From DASXMX01 sp036794395 (GTDB taxonomy: Bacteria; Planctomycetota; Phycisphaerae; Tepidisphaerales; Tepidisphaeraceae): a stretch of DNA of 46,379 nucleotides. Shown here in pieces: positions 33,922 to 42,841 of the stretch; the first letter of the stretch is position 1, and each line of letters starts with the position of its first letter. The position numbers and the translations under genes are program-made. The stretch covers positions 1 to 46,379 of the forward strand of contig DAIRGS010000012.1 of the NCBI GenBank assembly GCA_036794395.1. The letters run 5' to 3'. The notes under the pieces are model-generated. The model worked only from the letters and a program-made list of their open reading frames with translations. It had not been told where the DNA came from and ran no database searches.

Positions 33922-34146
33922 GACATTTAAGCTTCGAGCGCGGTGGTTAAAGGGCGTATAACGTCCAGCCCGCAGGAACAGCCACATCAGCCATTGCCAT
34001 GAGCGTACCTGAGATTTATCGACTCCCATCGAATCTCACTTAACGCAGTTAAAAACGCGGTAGCCCAGGGGGAAGGCTCACGTCAGGGGAGCCGTTAGCC
34101 GAATAAGAGGTTGGCCCGTCTAGATAGTTTTACCCAAGTGGGGCGA

Positions 34147-35472
34147 ATGCGGCTGATTCACAACGAGAATTTGACCAGCGGAATGGAGGTCGGGGAGCCG
34201 GTGTACGGCCCTTCGGGGCAACTCCTGCTGGCGCCTGGGGTCAAACTGACCGACCGATACATCAATCTGCTTCGGAAATTTGACATCCCTGCCGCGTACG
34301 TGGCCGATCCGGATACCGCCGGAATTTCCGTCCCGCAACCCCTGAAACCTAAGACGCGGGCGAACGCTTCGCGCGCCCTGGCCCAGGCATTCGAACGACT
34401 TGCGCCTGCGGCCGCCGAGTTGCATAGCCAGCAGTCGGACGATGGATCCCAGGCTCACGCCAGCAGCGAGCGTTTTGCCAAAACCTGCCGGTCTGTCCTC
34501 GGCGGCGGGGGGTTCAAGGCATTGATCGAGAGCGTGCAGTCGGTCATTTCGGATTTGCTGGATCAGCGCGTGCTTATCGGACTCAACAGCATCAAGACGC
34601 ATGATGCATACACGTTTCAGCACTCGATTGACGTAACCATCATGGGCGTGGTGCTGGCTAAACGGGCCGGATGGGATGCCGAGCGCGTCAGGCTCTTTGG
34701 CATCGGCTGCATGCTGCACGACATCGGCAAGGTATTCATTCCCGAAGAATTGCTTCGCAAGCCGGGCCGTCTGACCGAGGCCGAATTTGAAGTCATGAAA
34801 GGCCACGCGAAGCTCGGCTACGATCTCATCAAAACGATCGCTCCGTCGCTGGGCGGCCTGGTGCCGCAGGTGGCCTACCAGCACCACGAGCGCCAGGATG
34901 GTTCGGGCTATCCCCGCGGGTTGATGGGCAACAATACATTGGGCATCAAAGCGCCGAAGATGATCCACGACTTCGGCTCGCTGGCGGCGGTTGCCGACGT
35001 ATACGACGCGATGGCCTCCATGCGGCCCTATCGCCGCGCCTGGGCCCCGGATCAGGTCGTGCAGGCGGTGATCGGCTTGGCCGGTGAACAGCTAAACCGA
35101 GACGCGGTTGAGATTTTCCGCAATGTGGTCGCACCCTATCCGGTGTGCAGCGAAGTGATGGTGCTTACGGGCACGCACGCGGGCTGCCGCGGGGTTGTTG
35201 CCAAAGTGGACCCCGCCCACCTTGCGCGTCCCCTGGTCAGGGTGATGTTCGATGCCAGCGGGAAGCGCATCGAGCCGTTCGAGGTCGACCTGCGCGAGAA
35301 CCCCGACATCGTCGTTCGCTCGGCGATGTCCACCGACGAATTGCCCGTCGAATCAATGGGCGGACGAAGGCGCGAGCCGCGAAAGGCAGTTCCACTTCCC
35401 GATGAGGTGTTGAACGCCATGCGGCAGGCCAGAGGCGGGATTTCGACGCCGCCCAAGCAGAAAGCTGGTTGA
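34147..35472 (+). CDS. HD-GYP domain protein, putative cyclic di-GMP phosphodiesterase
   Basis: 441 aa from the ATG at 34147 (MRLIHNENL, the typical start); a TTG frame opens at 34111. The metal site HDIGK (about 190), the HHERQDGSGYPRGL signature (about 246) and VADVYDAM are intact. The N-terminal DUF3391-like region precedes it. It would break down cyclic di-GMP. It is divergent from the HDOD-GGDEF/PilZ pair, with 225 bp between. That space holds GGCTC...GAGCC inverted words (about 34070-34092), but no known riboswitch pattern. Confidence 0.9.
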   Translation: MRLIHNENLTSGMEVGEPVYGPSGQLLLAPGVKLTDRYINLLRKFDIPAAYVADPDTAGISVPQPLKPKTRANASRALAQAFERLAPAAAELHSQQSDDGSQAHASSERFAKTCRSVLGGGGFKALIESVQSVISDLLDQRVLIGLNSIKTHDAYTFQHSIDVTIMGVVLAKRAGWDAERVRLFGIGCMLHDIGKVFIPEELLRKPGRLTEAEFEVMKGHAKLGYDLIKTIAPSLGGLVPQVAYQHHERQDGSGYPRGLMGNNTLGIKAPKMIHDFGSLAAVADVYDAMASMRPYRRAWAPDQVVQAVIGLAGEQLNRDAVEIFRNVVAPYPVCSEVMVLTGTHAGCRGVVAKVDPAHLARPLVRVMFDASGKRIEPFEVDLRENPDIVVRSAMSTDELPVESMGGRRREPRKAVPLPDEVLNAMRQARGGISTPPKQKAG

Positions 35473-35522
35473 AGAAATCCTGGGGAAGCGGGCTCGGTGT
35501 CTTCGCTGAAAATCCTTGAAGT

Positions 35523-35598
35523 TGTCATCCTCGAGCGCAGCGAAGGATCTGAAACTCGAACGGTTCTCCCGAATCAAATCCTTCACCGCGCGCTCAGG
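35523..35598. repeat. Dispersed inverted repeat, degraded copy 3
   Basis: The left arm TGTCATCCTCGAGCGCAGCG matches the two 81-bp elements with one change. The right arm is worn (ATCCTTCACCGCGCGCTCAGG). It probably represents an older copy. Confidence 0.7.
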
Positions 35599-35611
35599 CC
35601 TCAAAAATATC

Positions 35612-35805
35612 CACGCGTGATTCCCCGCTTCGTGGCATGGCTTTCCAAGCCATGATTGAGGGGCGTGACCATCAACGCCGGGTTCGATCTGGGAAAATCA
35701 AGTTTCGACAGGTGGACAACCTTCTGTATTTGTCGGAAGAAAATGCTCCCTCAAGGAAAGTTGGTTTTCCCACATCGAACCCGCCGCCGGACCCGCGGCG
35801 CCCCG
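35612..35805. repeat. MITE-like repeat, copy A (related to 39874-40168)
   Basis: Contains ACGCGTGATTCCCCGC then TTCGTGGCATGG at its left. A GATCTGGGAAAATCAAG word (about 35686-35702) pairs with TTGGTTTTCCCACATCG (about 35760-35778), and CCGGACCCGCGGCG follows. All these match the more complete copy at 39874-40168. The right terminal repeat seems to be missing. The 35473-35969 space has no gene apart from the two repeats. Confidence 0.65.
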
Positions 35806-35969
35806 AACACCGCTTGGAAACGTCGTCTGCCAATGATTGAGTCCTCCATCCGTAAACACCTCACCACTTGACGCTTCCGTGCCAACAGGGGGAAAATGCC
35901 TGACGTGGTTTGAATCCCCGCGTCCGCCGGCCCAAGGCATGCCTTGCCGGCTGGAAAGGATGGCCCGTC

Positions 35970-36929
35970 ATGCGTTGTCGTATTCTGCGGCCGGTGCCCG
36001 CTCTATTGGTTTTGCTGGCGCTGGTCGCCACCGCTCATGCCCAGAAGGATGAAGCGGCAACAAAAACCGAGTTCCTGAAATTTGTCGATGACAAGAGCGG
36101 CGGAGGCAAGCTCGAAACCGCCATTGCCACATACAAGAATGGCGATGGCGTCACGGTGCATCTGGTGGGCGCGGTTCACATCGCCGATCAATCGTATTAC
36201 GACGGGCTGAATCAAATTTTCAAAGACTACGATTCGGTACTGTACGAGATGGTGAAGCCCAAGGACGCTGCTCCGCCTCGGCCGGGCGAAGAGCGTGCCG
36301 GCGGCAGCATGATCAGCGTCATTCAGCGCTTCATGAAAGACACGCTGGATCTCAAATTCCAACTCGATGCGATCGATTACACCGCGCCGAACTTTGTGCA
36401 TGCCGATCTCGACGCTGAAACGTTTCAGAAGATGGAAGCCGAACGCGGCGAATCAATCTGGACGCTCATGCTCCAGCAGATGCTCAAGCAGATGGCCGAT
36501 CCCCCGGCCAATCAGCAGGAGATCGGCCTGGGCGATCTGTTTGCCGCCCTCACCAGCCCGGACCGCGCCCGCCAGCTCAAGCTGATCTTCGGCCGTCAGT
36601 TCGGCGACATCGAAGCGCAAATGTCCGGCTTTGGCGGCACCGTCCTCATCACCGAACGTAACAAAGCCTGCTTCAAAGTCCTCGATCACGAAATCGCCGA
36701 CGGAAAGAAAAACCTCGGCATCTTCTACGGCGCCGGACACATGAGCGATATGGAAAAGCGCCTGATCGATCGCGGCTTCCATAAGACCGACGTCGAATGG
36801 CGCGTCGGATGGGATGTCTCCAACGATACCGAGAAAAAAGAAACAAAACCCAAAACAAAAGAGGACCCCACAAAAGGCAACAAAGATAACGACATCATCA
36901 AGATCGAGTATGTGATTCAGGGTAGATAA
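35970..36929 (+). CDS. TraB/GumN family (erythromycin-esterase-like fold) secreted protein
   Basis: 319 aa from the ATG at 35970 (AAGGA about 10 nt upstream); the frame opens at 35910. A signal peptide (ALLVLLALVATAHAQ) is followed by TraB-family motifs: HLVGAVHIADQSYYDGL with the conserved His, VLYEMV and a C-terminal GAGHMSDMEKRL with the second His. A helical insert of about 100 residues lies between them. The tail is Lys/Glu/Thr-rich and charged. The family's role is uncertain; some members degrade proteins or affect surfaces. Confidence 0.85.
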   Translation: MRCRILRPVPALLVLLALVATAHAQKDEAATKTEFLKFVDDKSGGGKLETAIATYKNGDGVTVHLVGAVHIADQSYYDGLNQIFKDYDSVLYEMVKPKDAAPPRPGEERAGGSMISVIQRFMKDTLDLKFQLDAIDYTAPNFVHADLDAETFQKMEAERGESIWTLMLQQMLKQMADPPANQQEIGLGDLFAALTSPDRARQLKLIFGRQFGDIEAQMSGFGGTVLITERNKACFKVLDHEIADGKKNLGIFYGAGHMSDMEKRLIDRGFHKTDVEWRVGWDVSNDTEKKETKPKTKEDPTKGNKDNDIIKIEYVIQGR

Positions 36930-36934
36930 GAACG

Positions 36935-37052
36935 TTCACCACGGAGGCACGGAGAACACGGAGAAAACAAAACCAAATGCCAGGAGAGCGTGCGATCGTT
37001 CTCTCTGTATTTTTCCGGCCTTCCTCCGTGTCCTCCGTGCCTCCGTGGTGAA
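36935..37052. repeat. Inverted repeat of CACGGAGG words
   Basis: TTCACCACGGAGGCACGGAG at 36935 and its reverse complement CTCCGTGCCTCCGTGGTGAA ending near 37052 flank about 75 bp. It is a variant of the CACGAAGG family and lies between the TraB-like and oxidoreductase genes. Confidence 0.8.
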
Positions 37053-37089
37053 ACTCTTCTCAGGAATTTAAATGGTCGGAGGACAGGTA

Positions 37090-38229
37090 ATGAAGGATCT
37101 GAGGATCGGGCTGATCGGGTACGGGTTCATGGGCAAGGCGCACTCCAACGCCTACCGGCGGGTGCCGAACTTTTTCAATCTCGAGTATCGGCCCGTTTTG
37201 AAAGCCGTGTGCGGCCGCGACAAAGCCAAGGCGCAGGAGTTCGCCAATCAATGGGGATATGAATCCGTCGAAACGGACTGGCGCAAAATCGTCGATCGCA
37301 AGGACATCGACGCGGTCGATATCTGCACGCCCAACAACACCCACAAGGAAATCGCTCTGGCCGCGGCCAAGGCGGGGAAGATGATTCTCTGCGAGAAGCC
37401 GCTGGCGATGAACACCGAAGAAGCCCGCGAGATGGTGGCGGCGGTGGAGTCGGCGGGCGTGCCGAACATGGTCTGGTACAACTATCGACGCGTGCCAGCC
37501 GTTACCCTCGCCAAGCAACTGATCGATGAAGGCCGGCTCGGGCGCATTTTCCATTTCCGCGCCCTGTTTCTCCAGGACTGGACGATCAACGCAGACTTGC
37601 CGCAGGGCGGGGCGGGTTTGTGGCGCCTTGATGCCGCGGCAGCGGGCAGCGGTGTGACGGGTGATCTGCTCGCCCACTGCATCGATACCGCCATCTGGCT
37701 CAACGGAAGCATGCAAAGCGTCGGCGCCATGACCGAAACCTTCGTCAAAGAGCGCAAGCACAATCTCACGGGCAAGATGGAAAAAGTCGGCATCGACGAT
37801 GCCTGCGCGTTCCTCGCCCGATTCAAGAACGGCTCACTGGCCACCTTCGAATCCACCCGCTACGCACGCGGCCACAAGGCCCTCTACACCTTCGAAATCA
37901 ATGGCGAGCACGCCTCCATCGCCTGGGACCTGCACGACCTCCACCGTCTTTCCTACTTCGATCACAAAGACGAAGGCATCCTCCGCGGCTGGCGCTCCAT
38001 CCACGTCACCGACCCCGATCACCCCTACATGAAACACTGGTGGGTGCCCGGCCTGCAAATCGGATACGAACACACGTTCGTGCATCAGGTTGCGGATTTC
38101 ATCGAAGGCCTCGGCAAAAACCAGCCGGTGCATCCCAGCTTCAAGGATGCACTCGAAACCCAGATCATTTGCGACACAGTTCTGAAAGCCGCGAAATCCG
38201 GATGCTTCGAACAGGTACCCGAGGTCTAA
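37090..38229 (+). CDS. Gfo/Idh/MocA family oxidoreductase
   Basis: 379 aa from the ATG at 37090 (GGAGG 7 nt upstream). The dinucleotide motif is GLIGYGFMGKAH, the family EKPLAMN is at about residue 98, and the catalytic segment is GVTGDLLAHCIDTAIWLNG. It is closer to the sugar/inositol dehydrogenase type than to the 7268 gene. Substrate unknown. No sugar transporter or kinase is adjacent. Confidence 0.9.
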   Translation: MKDLRIGLIGYGFMGKAHSNAYRRVPNFFNLEYRPVLKAVCGRDKAKAQEFANQWGYESVETDWRKIVDRKDIDAVDICTPNNTHKEIALAAAKAGKMILCEKPLAMNTEEAREMVAAVESAGVPNMVWYNYRRVPAVTLAKQLIDEGRLGRIFHFRALFLQDWTINADLPQGGAGLWRLDAAAAGSGVTGDLLAHCIDTAIWLNGSMQSVGAMTETFVKERKHNLTGKMEKVGIDDACAFLARFKNGSLATFESTRYARGHKALYTFEINGEHASIAWDLHDLHRLSYFDHKDEGILRGWRSIHVTDPDHPYMKHWWVPGLQIGYEHTFVHQVADFIEGLGKNQPVHPSFKDALETQIICDTVLKAAKSGCFEQVPEV

Positions 38230-38248
38230 CCCCGCGAAAAAAAGATTT

Positions 38249-38600
38249 AACACGAAGGCACGAAGACACGAAGAAAATGCAATTAACCACAGAGGACACA
38301 GAGAGCACAGAGAAAAACACGGAGAAGACGAGCCTCAAGATTGCCGCTGTTTTCCATTCCTTCGAGTGACTGCGCTGATCGGATTAAACTCCTAATCGAA
38401 TTTCTCTGTACTGCTAACCGTCTAATTCTTTGCAGCCTGCGCAAATTCTCTCTGCCACAACTTTTCTAACCAGCCACCGTTGCAGCGCCGTCCGTTAGTC
38501 AAGCGCGCCTCCGTGTCTCCGTGCCTCCGTGGTTGCATCTCTTTTTGGTTGCGGCTCTGCCGCGCTGTGCTCTCTGGGTCCTCTGAGGTTCAAATTTTGG
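38249..38600. repeat. Nested CACGAAGG / CACAGAGG / CACGGAGA inverted repeats
   Basis: The left part contains AACACGAAGGCACGAAGACA, then CCACAGAGGACACAGAGAGC, then CACGGAGAAGACG. The right part (38505-38600) contains CTCCGTGTCTCCGTGCCTCC and GTGCTCTCTGGGTCCTCTGA. Elements of one class seem to have inserted in or next to another. No gene is visible in 38230-38930. Confidence 0.65.
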
Positions 38601-38609
38601 CATTTGCCG

Positions 38610-38645
38610 ATCCCCGTGCAGCGCAAAACGCGGCTGCACGGGGAT
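38610..38645. terminator. 13-bp-arm hairpin, terminator-like
   Basis: ATCCCCGTGCAGC and GCTGCACGGGGAT form a perfect 13-bp stem with a 10-nt loop (38610-38645), followed by TTCGCTTTT. It could end transcription from the left, but it is 380 bp from the nearest upstream stop, so the gene it serves is unclear. It might equally be a repeat. Confidence 0.35.
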
Positions 38646-38872
38646 TTCGCTTTTGCGACACACACGGACGATTGCAATCCCGTCGACTAAGCGCAATCCA
38701 AATATGAGCTTCAGAAAGTGCGCGTGGCTCCGCTGTTACACCACCGCCTGTGCAATGAGCAAGTGCCTTTCGATTGCCCATGCAGGGCGCTCCGCACGGC
38801 TTTTATTGAGCCGTAACGCGGTTCGGGGCGTGCGGCGGGGTGATGGTACAACGTTTGCGATGCTCATTCGCG

Positions 38873-38900
38873 GCTGCAACAGCAGGGCGGCTGTTGCAGC
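38873..38900 (+). promoter_or_regulatory. Hairpin 30 nt before the HAD-IIA gene
   Basis: GCTGCAACAGC (38873-38883) and GCTGTTGCAGC (38890-38900) form an 11-bp stem with a 6-nt loop. It ends 30 nt before the ATG at 38931. It may be part of the 5' leader or a factor-binding site. No sequence family is recognised. Confidence 0.35.
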
Positions 38901-38930
38901 GAATATTTACAAAAGATTGGGACGTGTGCG

Positions 38931-39824
38931 ATGGATCATGGTTATTTGATCGACATGGATGGCGTACTTTATCGCGGATCAGAGATGATCCGCGGCGCAG
39001 ACCGGTTTATCCGCGAGCTGCGCCAACGCGATATTCCGTTTCGTTTTCTCACCAATAACAGTCAACGAACGCGGCGCGACGTCGTCGCGAAACTGGCCCG
39101 CATGGGCATCGAAGTTGAAGAACAACACGTATACACCTGTGCGATGGCGACCGCGCAATTTCTCGAACGGCAAAAGCCCAACGGCACCGCTTTCGTCATT
39201 GGCGAAGGCGGGCTGCTGACGGCGCTGCATCATCACGGCTACGCGATTGTCGATCACGAGCCGGACTATGTGATCGTCGGCGAAGGAAGAACCTTCAACC
39301 TCGAGCTGGTCGAGGCGGCCGTCCGAATGATCTCCAAAGGCGCGAAGCTCGTCGCCACCAACATGGACCCGAATTGCCCAACGCAAAATGGCCTGCGCCC
39401 CGGCTGCGGCGCGATGGTGTCGATGCTGGAAACCGCCACCGGCGTCAAGGCGTTCAGCGTGGGCAAGCCGTCGGCGTTTATGATGCGCGCCGCTCGCAAA
39501 GAGTTGGGCCTCACCACCGATCAAACCACCATGATCGGCGACACCATGGAGACCGACATCCTCGGAGCCGTCCAGCTTGGCTTTCACTCCGTGCTGGTTC
39601 TATCCGGCGGCACCCACCGCGAGGCGCTCCGCCACTACGCCTATCAGCCCGAACTGGTCGTCAATTGCATCGCCGAGTTTCATGAATTGCTCGACCGTAA
39701 TCAGTGGCACCCGACACGCGTGTTTCAGGCAAGCAAGCCCGTCCGCGCCGAAGCCCCGCCGACCAATCCGCATTCAAACCGGTCCCTCCGAACCGAGCCG
39801 CGCGTGGTCATGGCATCGATGTAA
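38931..39824 (+). CDS. HAD-IIA family phosphatase (NagD-like)
   Basis: 297 aa. All HAD motifs are clear: DMDGVLY, the cap-IIA TNNSQRTR, the Lys motif GKPSAFMM and the acidic GDTMETDILGA. These enzymes hydrolyse small phosphomonoesters such as nucleotide or sugar phosphates; the substrate is not known. The C-terminal ~40 residues are Pro/Arg-rich and not conserved in the family. A weak start region (no Shine-Dalgarno sequence) and a hairpin lie upstream. Confidence 0.9.
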   Translation: MDHGYLIDMDGVLYRGSEMIRGADRFIRELRQRDIPFRFLTNNSQRTRRDVVAKLARMGIEVEEQHVYTCAMATAQFLERQKPNGTAFVIGEGGLLTALHHHGYAIVDHEPDYVIVGEGRTFNLELVEAAVRMISKGAKLVATNMDPNCPTQNGLRPGCGAMVSMLETATGVKAFSVGKPSAFMMRAARKELGLTTDQTTMIGDTMETDILGAVQLGFHSVLVLSGGTHREALRHYAYQPELVVNCIAEFHELLDRNQWHPTRVFQASKPVRAEAPPTNPHSNRSLRTEPRVVMASM

Positions 39825-39873
39825 ACGTTGAGCCACGACGTCGAGATCAATCGTGATCCTGCGTGACAGACCA

Positions 39874-40168
39874 AACCGTGCGCGATTCCGCGCCTTTCGT
39901 GGCATGGGCTTCCCCTTCGGGTCTGCCTTCGGCTCTGAGGCTCAGGCTCGAAGAGAGCCTCAGGGTCGAAGACAGCCCATGGACGGGGGAGATGACCACC
40001 AGCGACGGGTTAGATGTGGGAAAACCAAGTCTTGATACGGAGACAAGCTTGTATTTTGCCCGGAGAAAATACCCGGTCCCGCCGAGTTGGTTTTCCCACA
40101 TCGCACCCGTCGCCCGACCCGCGGCTTCCTCAACCACGGAATTCGATGGCGCGGAATCGCGCACGGTT
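39874..40168. repeat. MITE-like element with perfect 21-bp terminal inverted repeats
   Basis: AACCGTGCGCGATTCCGCGC(C) at 39874-39894 is the exact reverse complement of 40148-40168. Inside, GATGTGGGAAAACCAA (about 40013) pairs with TTGGTTTTCCCACATC (about 40101). The 295-bp unit has no coding capacity. A related copy lies at 35612-35805, its inner part resembles 1-53, and a further terminal-like word is at about 40373-40396. No target-site duplication is obvious. Confidence 0.75.
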
Positions 40169-40254
40169 ATCTAAATGAATGTGCCGAATGACGCGCCGCT
40201 GACTCAATTTATCCCGCGCCATGTCCCCCTCAAACGCAGCGTCCCATCCCGAAA

Positions 40255-40316
40255 CGCCCCCACGCCGGGGTATAGCGGTATCCCGCGCCACCCCGGATCC
40301 TCAGAGCGCTGCAATT
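40255..40316. repeat. Dispersed repeat, copy B (CCCCCACGCCGGGG type)
   Basis: Second copy of the 28374-28437 repeat: CCCCCACGCCGGGG, about 23 variable bases, then CCCCGGATCCTCAGAGCGCT and GCAATT. The rest of 39825-40405 shows no gene. Confidence 0.65.
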
Positions 40317-40405
40317 CTCCCCCTCACCAAACCGCCCCAATGCGATTTCACCTGCCGCCAAAATGCCGGATCAGCGCCGAATCACGCACGCTCATTTAGG
40401 GAGGC

Positions 40406-41978
40406 TTACTGCGACGTCGCTTCATGATGCGCCGAGTAGAGCAATGGTCGAAAATCAAACCAACCGCCGGGGCCGGGAGTCGGCGGCACGGGTGTGAACC
40501 ACGCCAGCGGGATACTCGGAGGGATGTCGAAGAGCATTGCGCTCTGCGTCTGGGCTTCGCTTGGCTGCTGATCCAACAGCAGCTTCGTCGGGATGCGTCC
40601 TTCGAGAACGAAAACGTACGACGTCGTGCCCCAGTGGGCGATGGCGGTGCTTTTGCTCCAGCTGATGCGATCCCACGAGACCAATGCCGACGGATACGAT
40701 TCGACATCGTTGATCATGCGATGTGTAAGCCTGGCCCACACGATACATTGAATCGAAAGGACCAGGGCGAATGTACCCGCCACGCCGATACCGATGGTTC
40801 GCGATACTCCGGTGATCGGCTGAAGGGTGATTGATAATCGGTCGCGTTTGGTTGTCCGCCACTGATCGGCAAAGGCCAGCAGATAAAACGGCATCGTCAT
40901 CGGCACAACCCAGCGTCGATAGTTCGCCGCGTCGGTCCATCGGTGCGCATTGGCCGCCCAGATCGTCCATAAGAGTGCTGCCGCGATGACGCAGATGATC
41001 GCCATCCGCTCGACGAACACGCGGAGTTTGGCCTTTTGTGAATCTCGCAGCGTCGCAATTAAAAAGAGCCCAATCCCAGCACACCACATCAGCACGATGC
41101 CTCGCAGCGGATACCCCGCGACGCCGTAACGCCACGATTCGTGAATCCGTTCAAGGGTAAATTCCTGCTCGGCCCACGAATCGCGAAAGTGCAGCGCCTT
41201 CCATAGCGCAATCCCCGCCAGAAGCGCGAAGACCACTCCTTTCACGAGCGATTCCCTGAAATGCTCACGATCGCGCATCGCCATCAGAATCGCCGCACCG
41301 GCCGCGCCCGCAGCGCCCGAGGGCTGATCGTGGAGACCCTCACCGAAGCGATCGAACGCCTGCGGGCGAAAGGGTTCNNNNNNNNNNAATCGCCGCCCCG
41401 GCCGCGCCCGCCAGCAACACCGCCCCAATCTGATGCGAGAATTGAAAGGGAGTCAGCAGCGCGATCGCCACCAGTCCCGGCCACTCCAGGTGCACCAGCA
41501 TCCCCATGAACACCGGCCAAAACATGTGCTGCTGAAAGATGCTGTCGTTGATAATGAAAATCTGCCCCGGCAGCGGCCCGGCTGCCGCGCCGAAGATCGC
41601 CCATATGATGAGGTGTGGGGCGCGGTCTTTTACAATCAACCAGCTCACCAGCACCGAAAATGCCGGGGCCAGCGTGAAGGGCAGCCCATATGCGAATTTC
41701 AGTAATGTCAGGTTGTCGGTGAAATGGCTCAGCCAGACCATCGGCAGCCAGAGCACATAAGAGTGAAAGCGCGTGAGGTAAAAGTAGGGCCGCTGCTTGA
41801 TCAGGCTAAAGCAAAACTGGTATGCGCCATCCCAGATCATCGGCGCATCGCAGGCGCACGCGAAGACACCCGTGAGCGCCAGCAGACCGACAGCCGTCAT
41901 GGCTAGCCGGCGCCATCCCTGGCGGATCGCGCCCAGTTCTGCAAGTTCAATATTGGAGTCCGCTTGGCTAATTCCCAT
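40406..41978 (-). CDS. Polytopic membrane protein, interrupted by a scaffold gap
   Basis: Two frames cover one gene: MGISQADSNIELAELG... from 41978 down to the N run, and ...AILMAMRDREHFRESLV from the other side. They share the same words at the junction (GAAGAAI in both), so the protein is continuous and about 490-500 aa, with about ten TM segments. The last 66 bp before the gap (about 41312-41377) do not fit and probably belong elsewhere. Extracytoplasmic loops include WTDAANYRRWV. No family recognised; it may be a glycosyltransferase-like or transport protein. Confidence 0.7.
41378..41387. other. Scaffold gap (10 N)
   Basis: Ten N. The flanks share about 24 bp (AATCGCCGC[A/C]CCGGCCGCG-type, at 41288-41312 and 41388-41412) that differ by one base, suggesting overlapping contig ends rather than missing sequence. 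A 66-bp tail (about 41312-41377) reads LIVETLTEAIERLRAKGF on the plus strand, which does not fit the gene. Confidence 0.85.
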
Positions 41979-42097
41979 CGACAGGGGATTAGAGCGGCTA
42001 ACCGCCGGATGGCAAGGAGCGATGGATTCGCTGGGGATGAGATGTTCTGCGTGGCAATTTTTACTTCGAACGACTAACGACTTTCGCCCGGTCTCAA

Positions 42098-42451
42098 CTA
42101 TCCTTTGCCATCCCCAGGATGGGCCGGCGAAGGTTCCCCCTCACCTTCCACCCTCTCCTCATACAGCTCGCGCACTTTCAAAACCGCCTGCCGCAACTCC
42201 GCCCGCCCCCGCGCCGTGATCGCGTAAACCCGTCGCAGCTTCCCCTCAACGATCCGCCTCTTCGATCGCAGATAACCCTTCTGCTCCATCCGATGCAGCG
42301 CCGGATAAAGCGTGCCCGGCCCCACGCGGTATCCATGTTGCCGCAGCTCGCGAATCATCCCAAACCCAAAGATCGCCCCGCGCGAAGCATGATAAAGCAC
42401 ATGCAGCCGAATGAGCCCCGAGTAAAGATCCTGATCCGCCATCCCGCCCAT
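42098..42451 (-). CDS. PadR family transcriptional regulator
   Basis: 117 aa from the ATG at 42449-42451; other ATGs at 42496 and 42442 are possible. The winged-helix core is typical: DLYSGLIRLHVLYHASRG, then GFGMIRELRQHGYRV, then PGTLYPALHRMEQKGYL and RRVYAITARGRAEL. PadR regulators usually repress genes for transporters or phenolic-acid decarboxylases. No target is adjacent; the upstream palindromes at 42514-42613 suggest autoregulation. It is preceded by a 120-bp gap to the membrane protein. Confidence 0.88.
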   Translation of the reverse strand: MGGMADQDLYSGLIRLHVLYHASRGAIFGFGMIRELRQHGYRVGPGTLYPALHRMEQKGYLRSKRRIVEGKLRRVYAITARGRAELRQAVLKVRELYEERVEGEGEPSPAHPGDGKG

Positions 42452-42513
42452 CACTATACCCCAAACCGCCCAGCAAGAAATCGCGTAATACATCACCGGT
42501 ATGCAGGGGGGTG

Positions 42514-42613
42514 AAATAAAGATGGGGTAAAATAAAGGTGACGCGAGCCTTCATTTACCTTAATGCTTTATCCGCATGCGGCTGCGAAATAAAGGTGACG
42601 CGAACCTTTATTT
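42514..42613. promoter_or_regulatory. Repeated AAATAAAGGT palindromes upstream of padR-like gene
   Basis: The best site (42587-42613) is AAATAAAGGT-GACGCGA-ACCTTTATTT, 10-bp perfect arms around 7 bp. A second (42530-42556) has the same left arm and centre with a mutated right arm (GCCTTCATTT). A third half-site (AAATAAAGAT) lies at 42514-42523. The positions are 63-162 bp before the PadR start. They may be operators bound by that regulator, or a small repeat family. Confidence 0.55.
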
Positions 42614-42700
42614 ATGATTCTTTAATCCGTATGGCAACGACCCCGGGTCCGGGTGTTCTCCTTGTCTCCTTGTCCCCCCTTCTTCCCTCCGTGCCTGAAC

Positions 42701-42738
42701 AAAAAAACGCCCCGCTCATCTTTCGATGAGCGGGGCGT
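42701..42738 (-). terminator. Rho-independent terminator for the HAD-IIB gene
   Basis: ACGCCCCGCTCATC and GATGAGCGGGGCGT form a 14-bp stem with a 4-nt loop (TTTC). On the minus strand it is followed by a run of seven T (AAAAAAA at 42701-42707). It lies about 100 bp after the stop of the HAD-IIB gene at 42842. Confidence 0.9.
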
Positions 42739-42841
42739 TAGAGCCTGCGAATCCTTTCGCTGTCGTCCCTGACTGAACCGCTTCCTTGGTGCGGATCCGT
42801 CCGTGGCGCAAAGTCCGAATTCAAATTTCAGTTCAACCGTC

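Noticed and set aside
34030..34146. Possible cyclic di-GMP riboswitch before the HD-GYP gene
   Set aside because: The expected core words and tetraloop receptor were not found; only a short GGCTC/GAGCC pairing is visible.
40175..40399. 74-aa plus-strand frame between repeats
   Set aside because: Lies wholly in dispersed repeat sequence, with no Shine-Dalgarno sequence and unusual composition.
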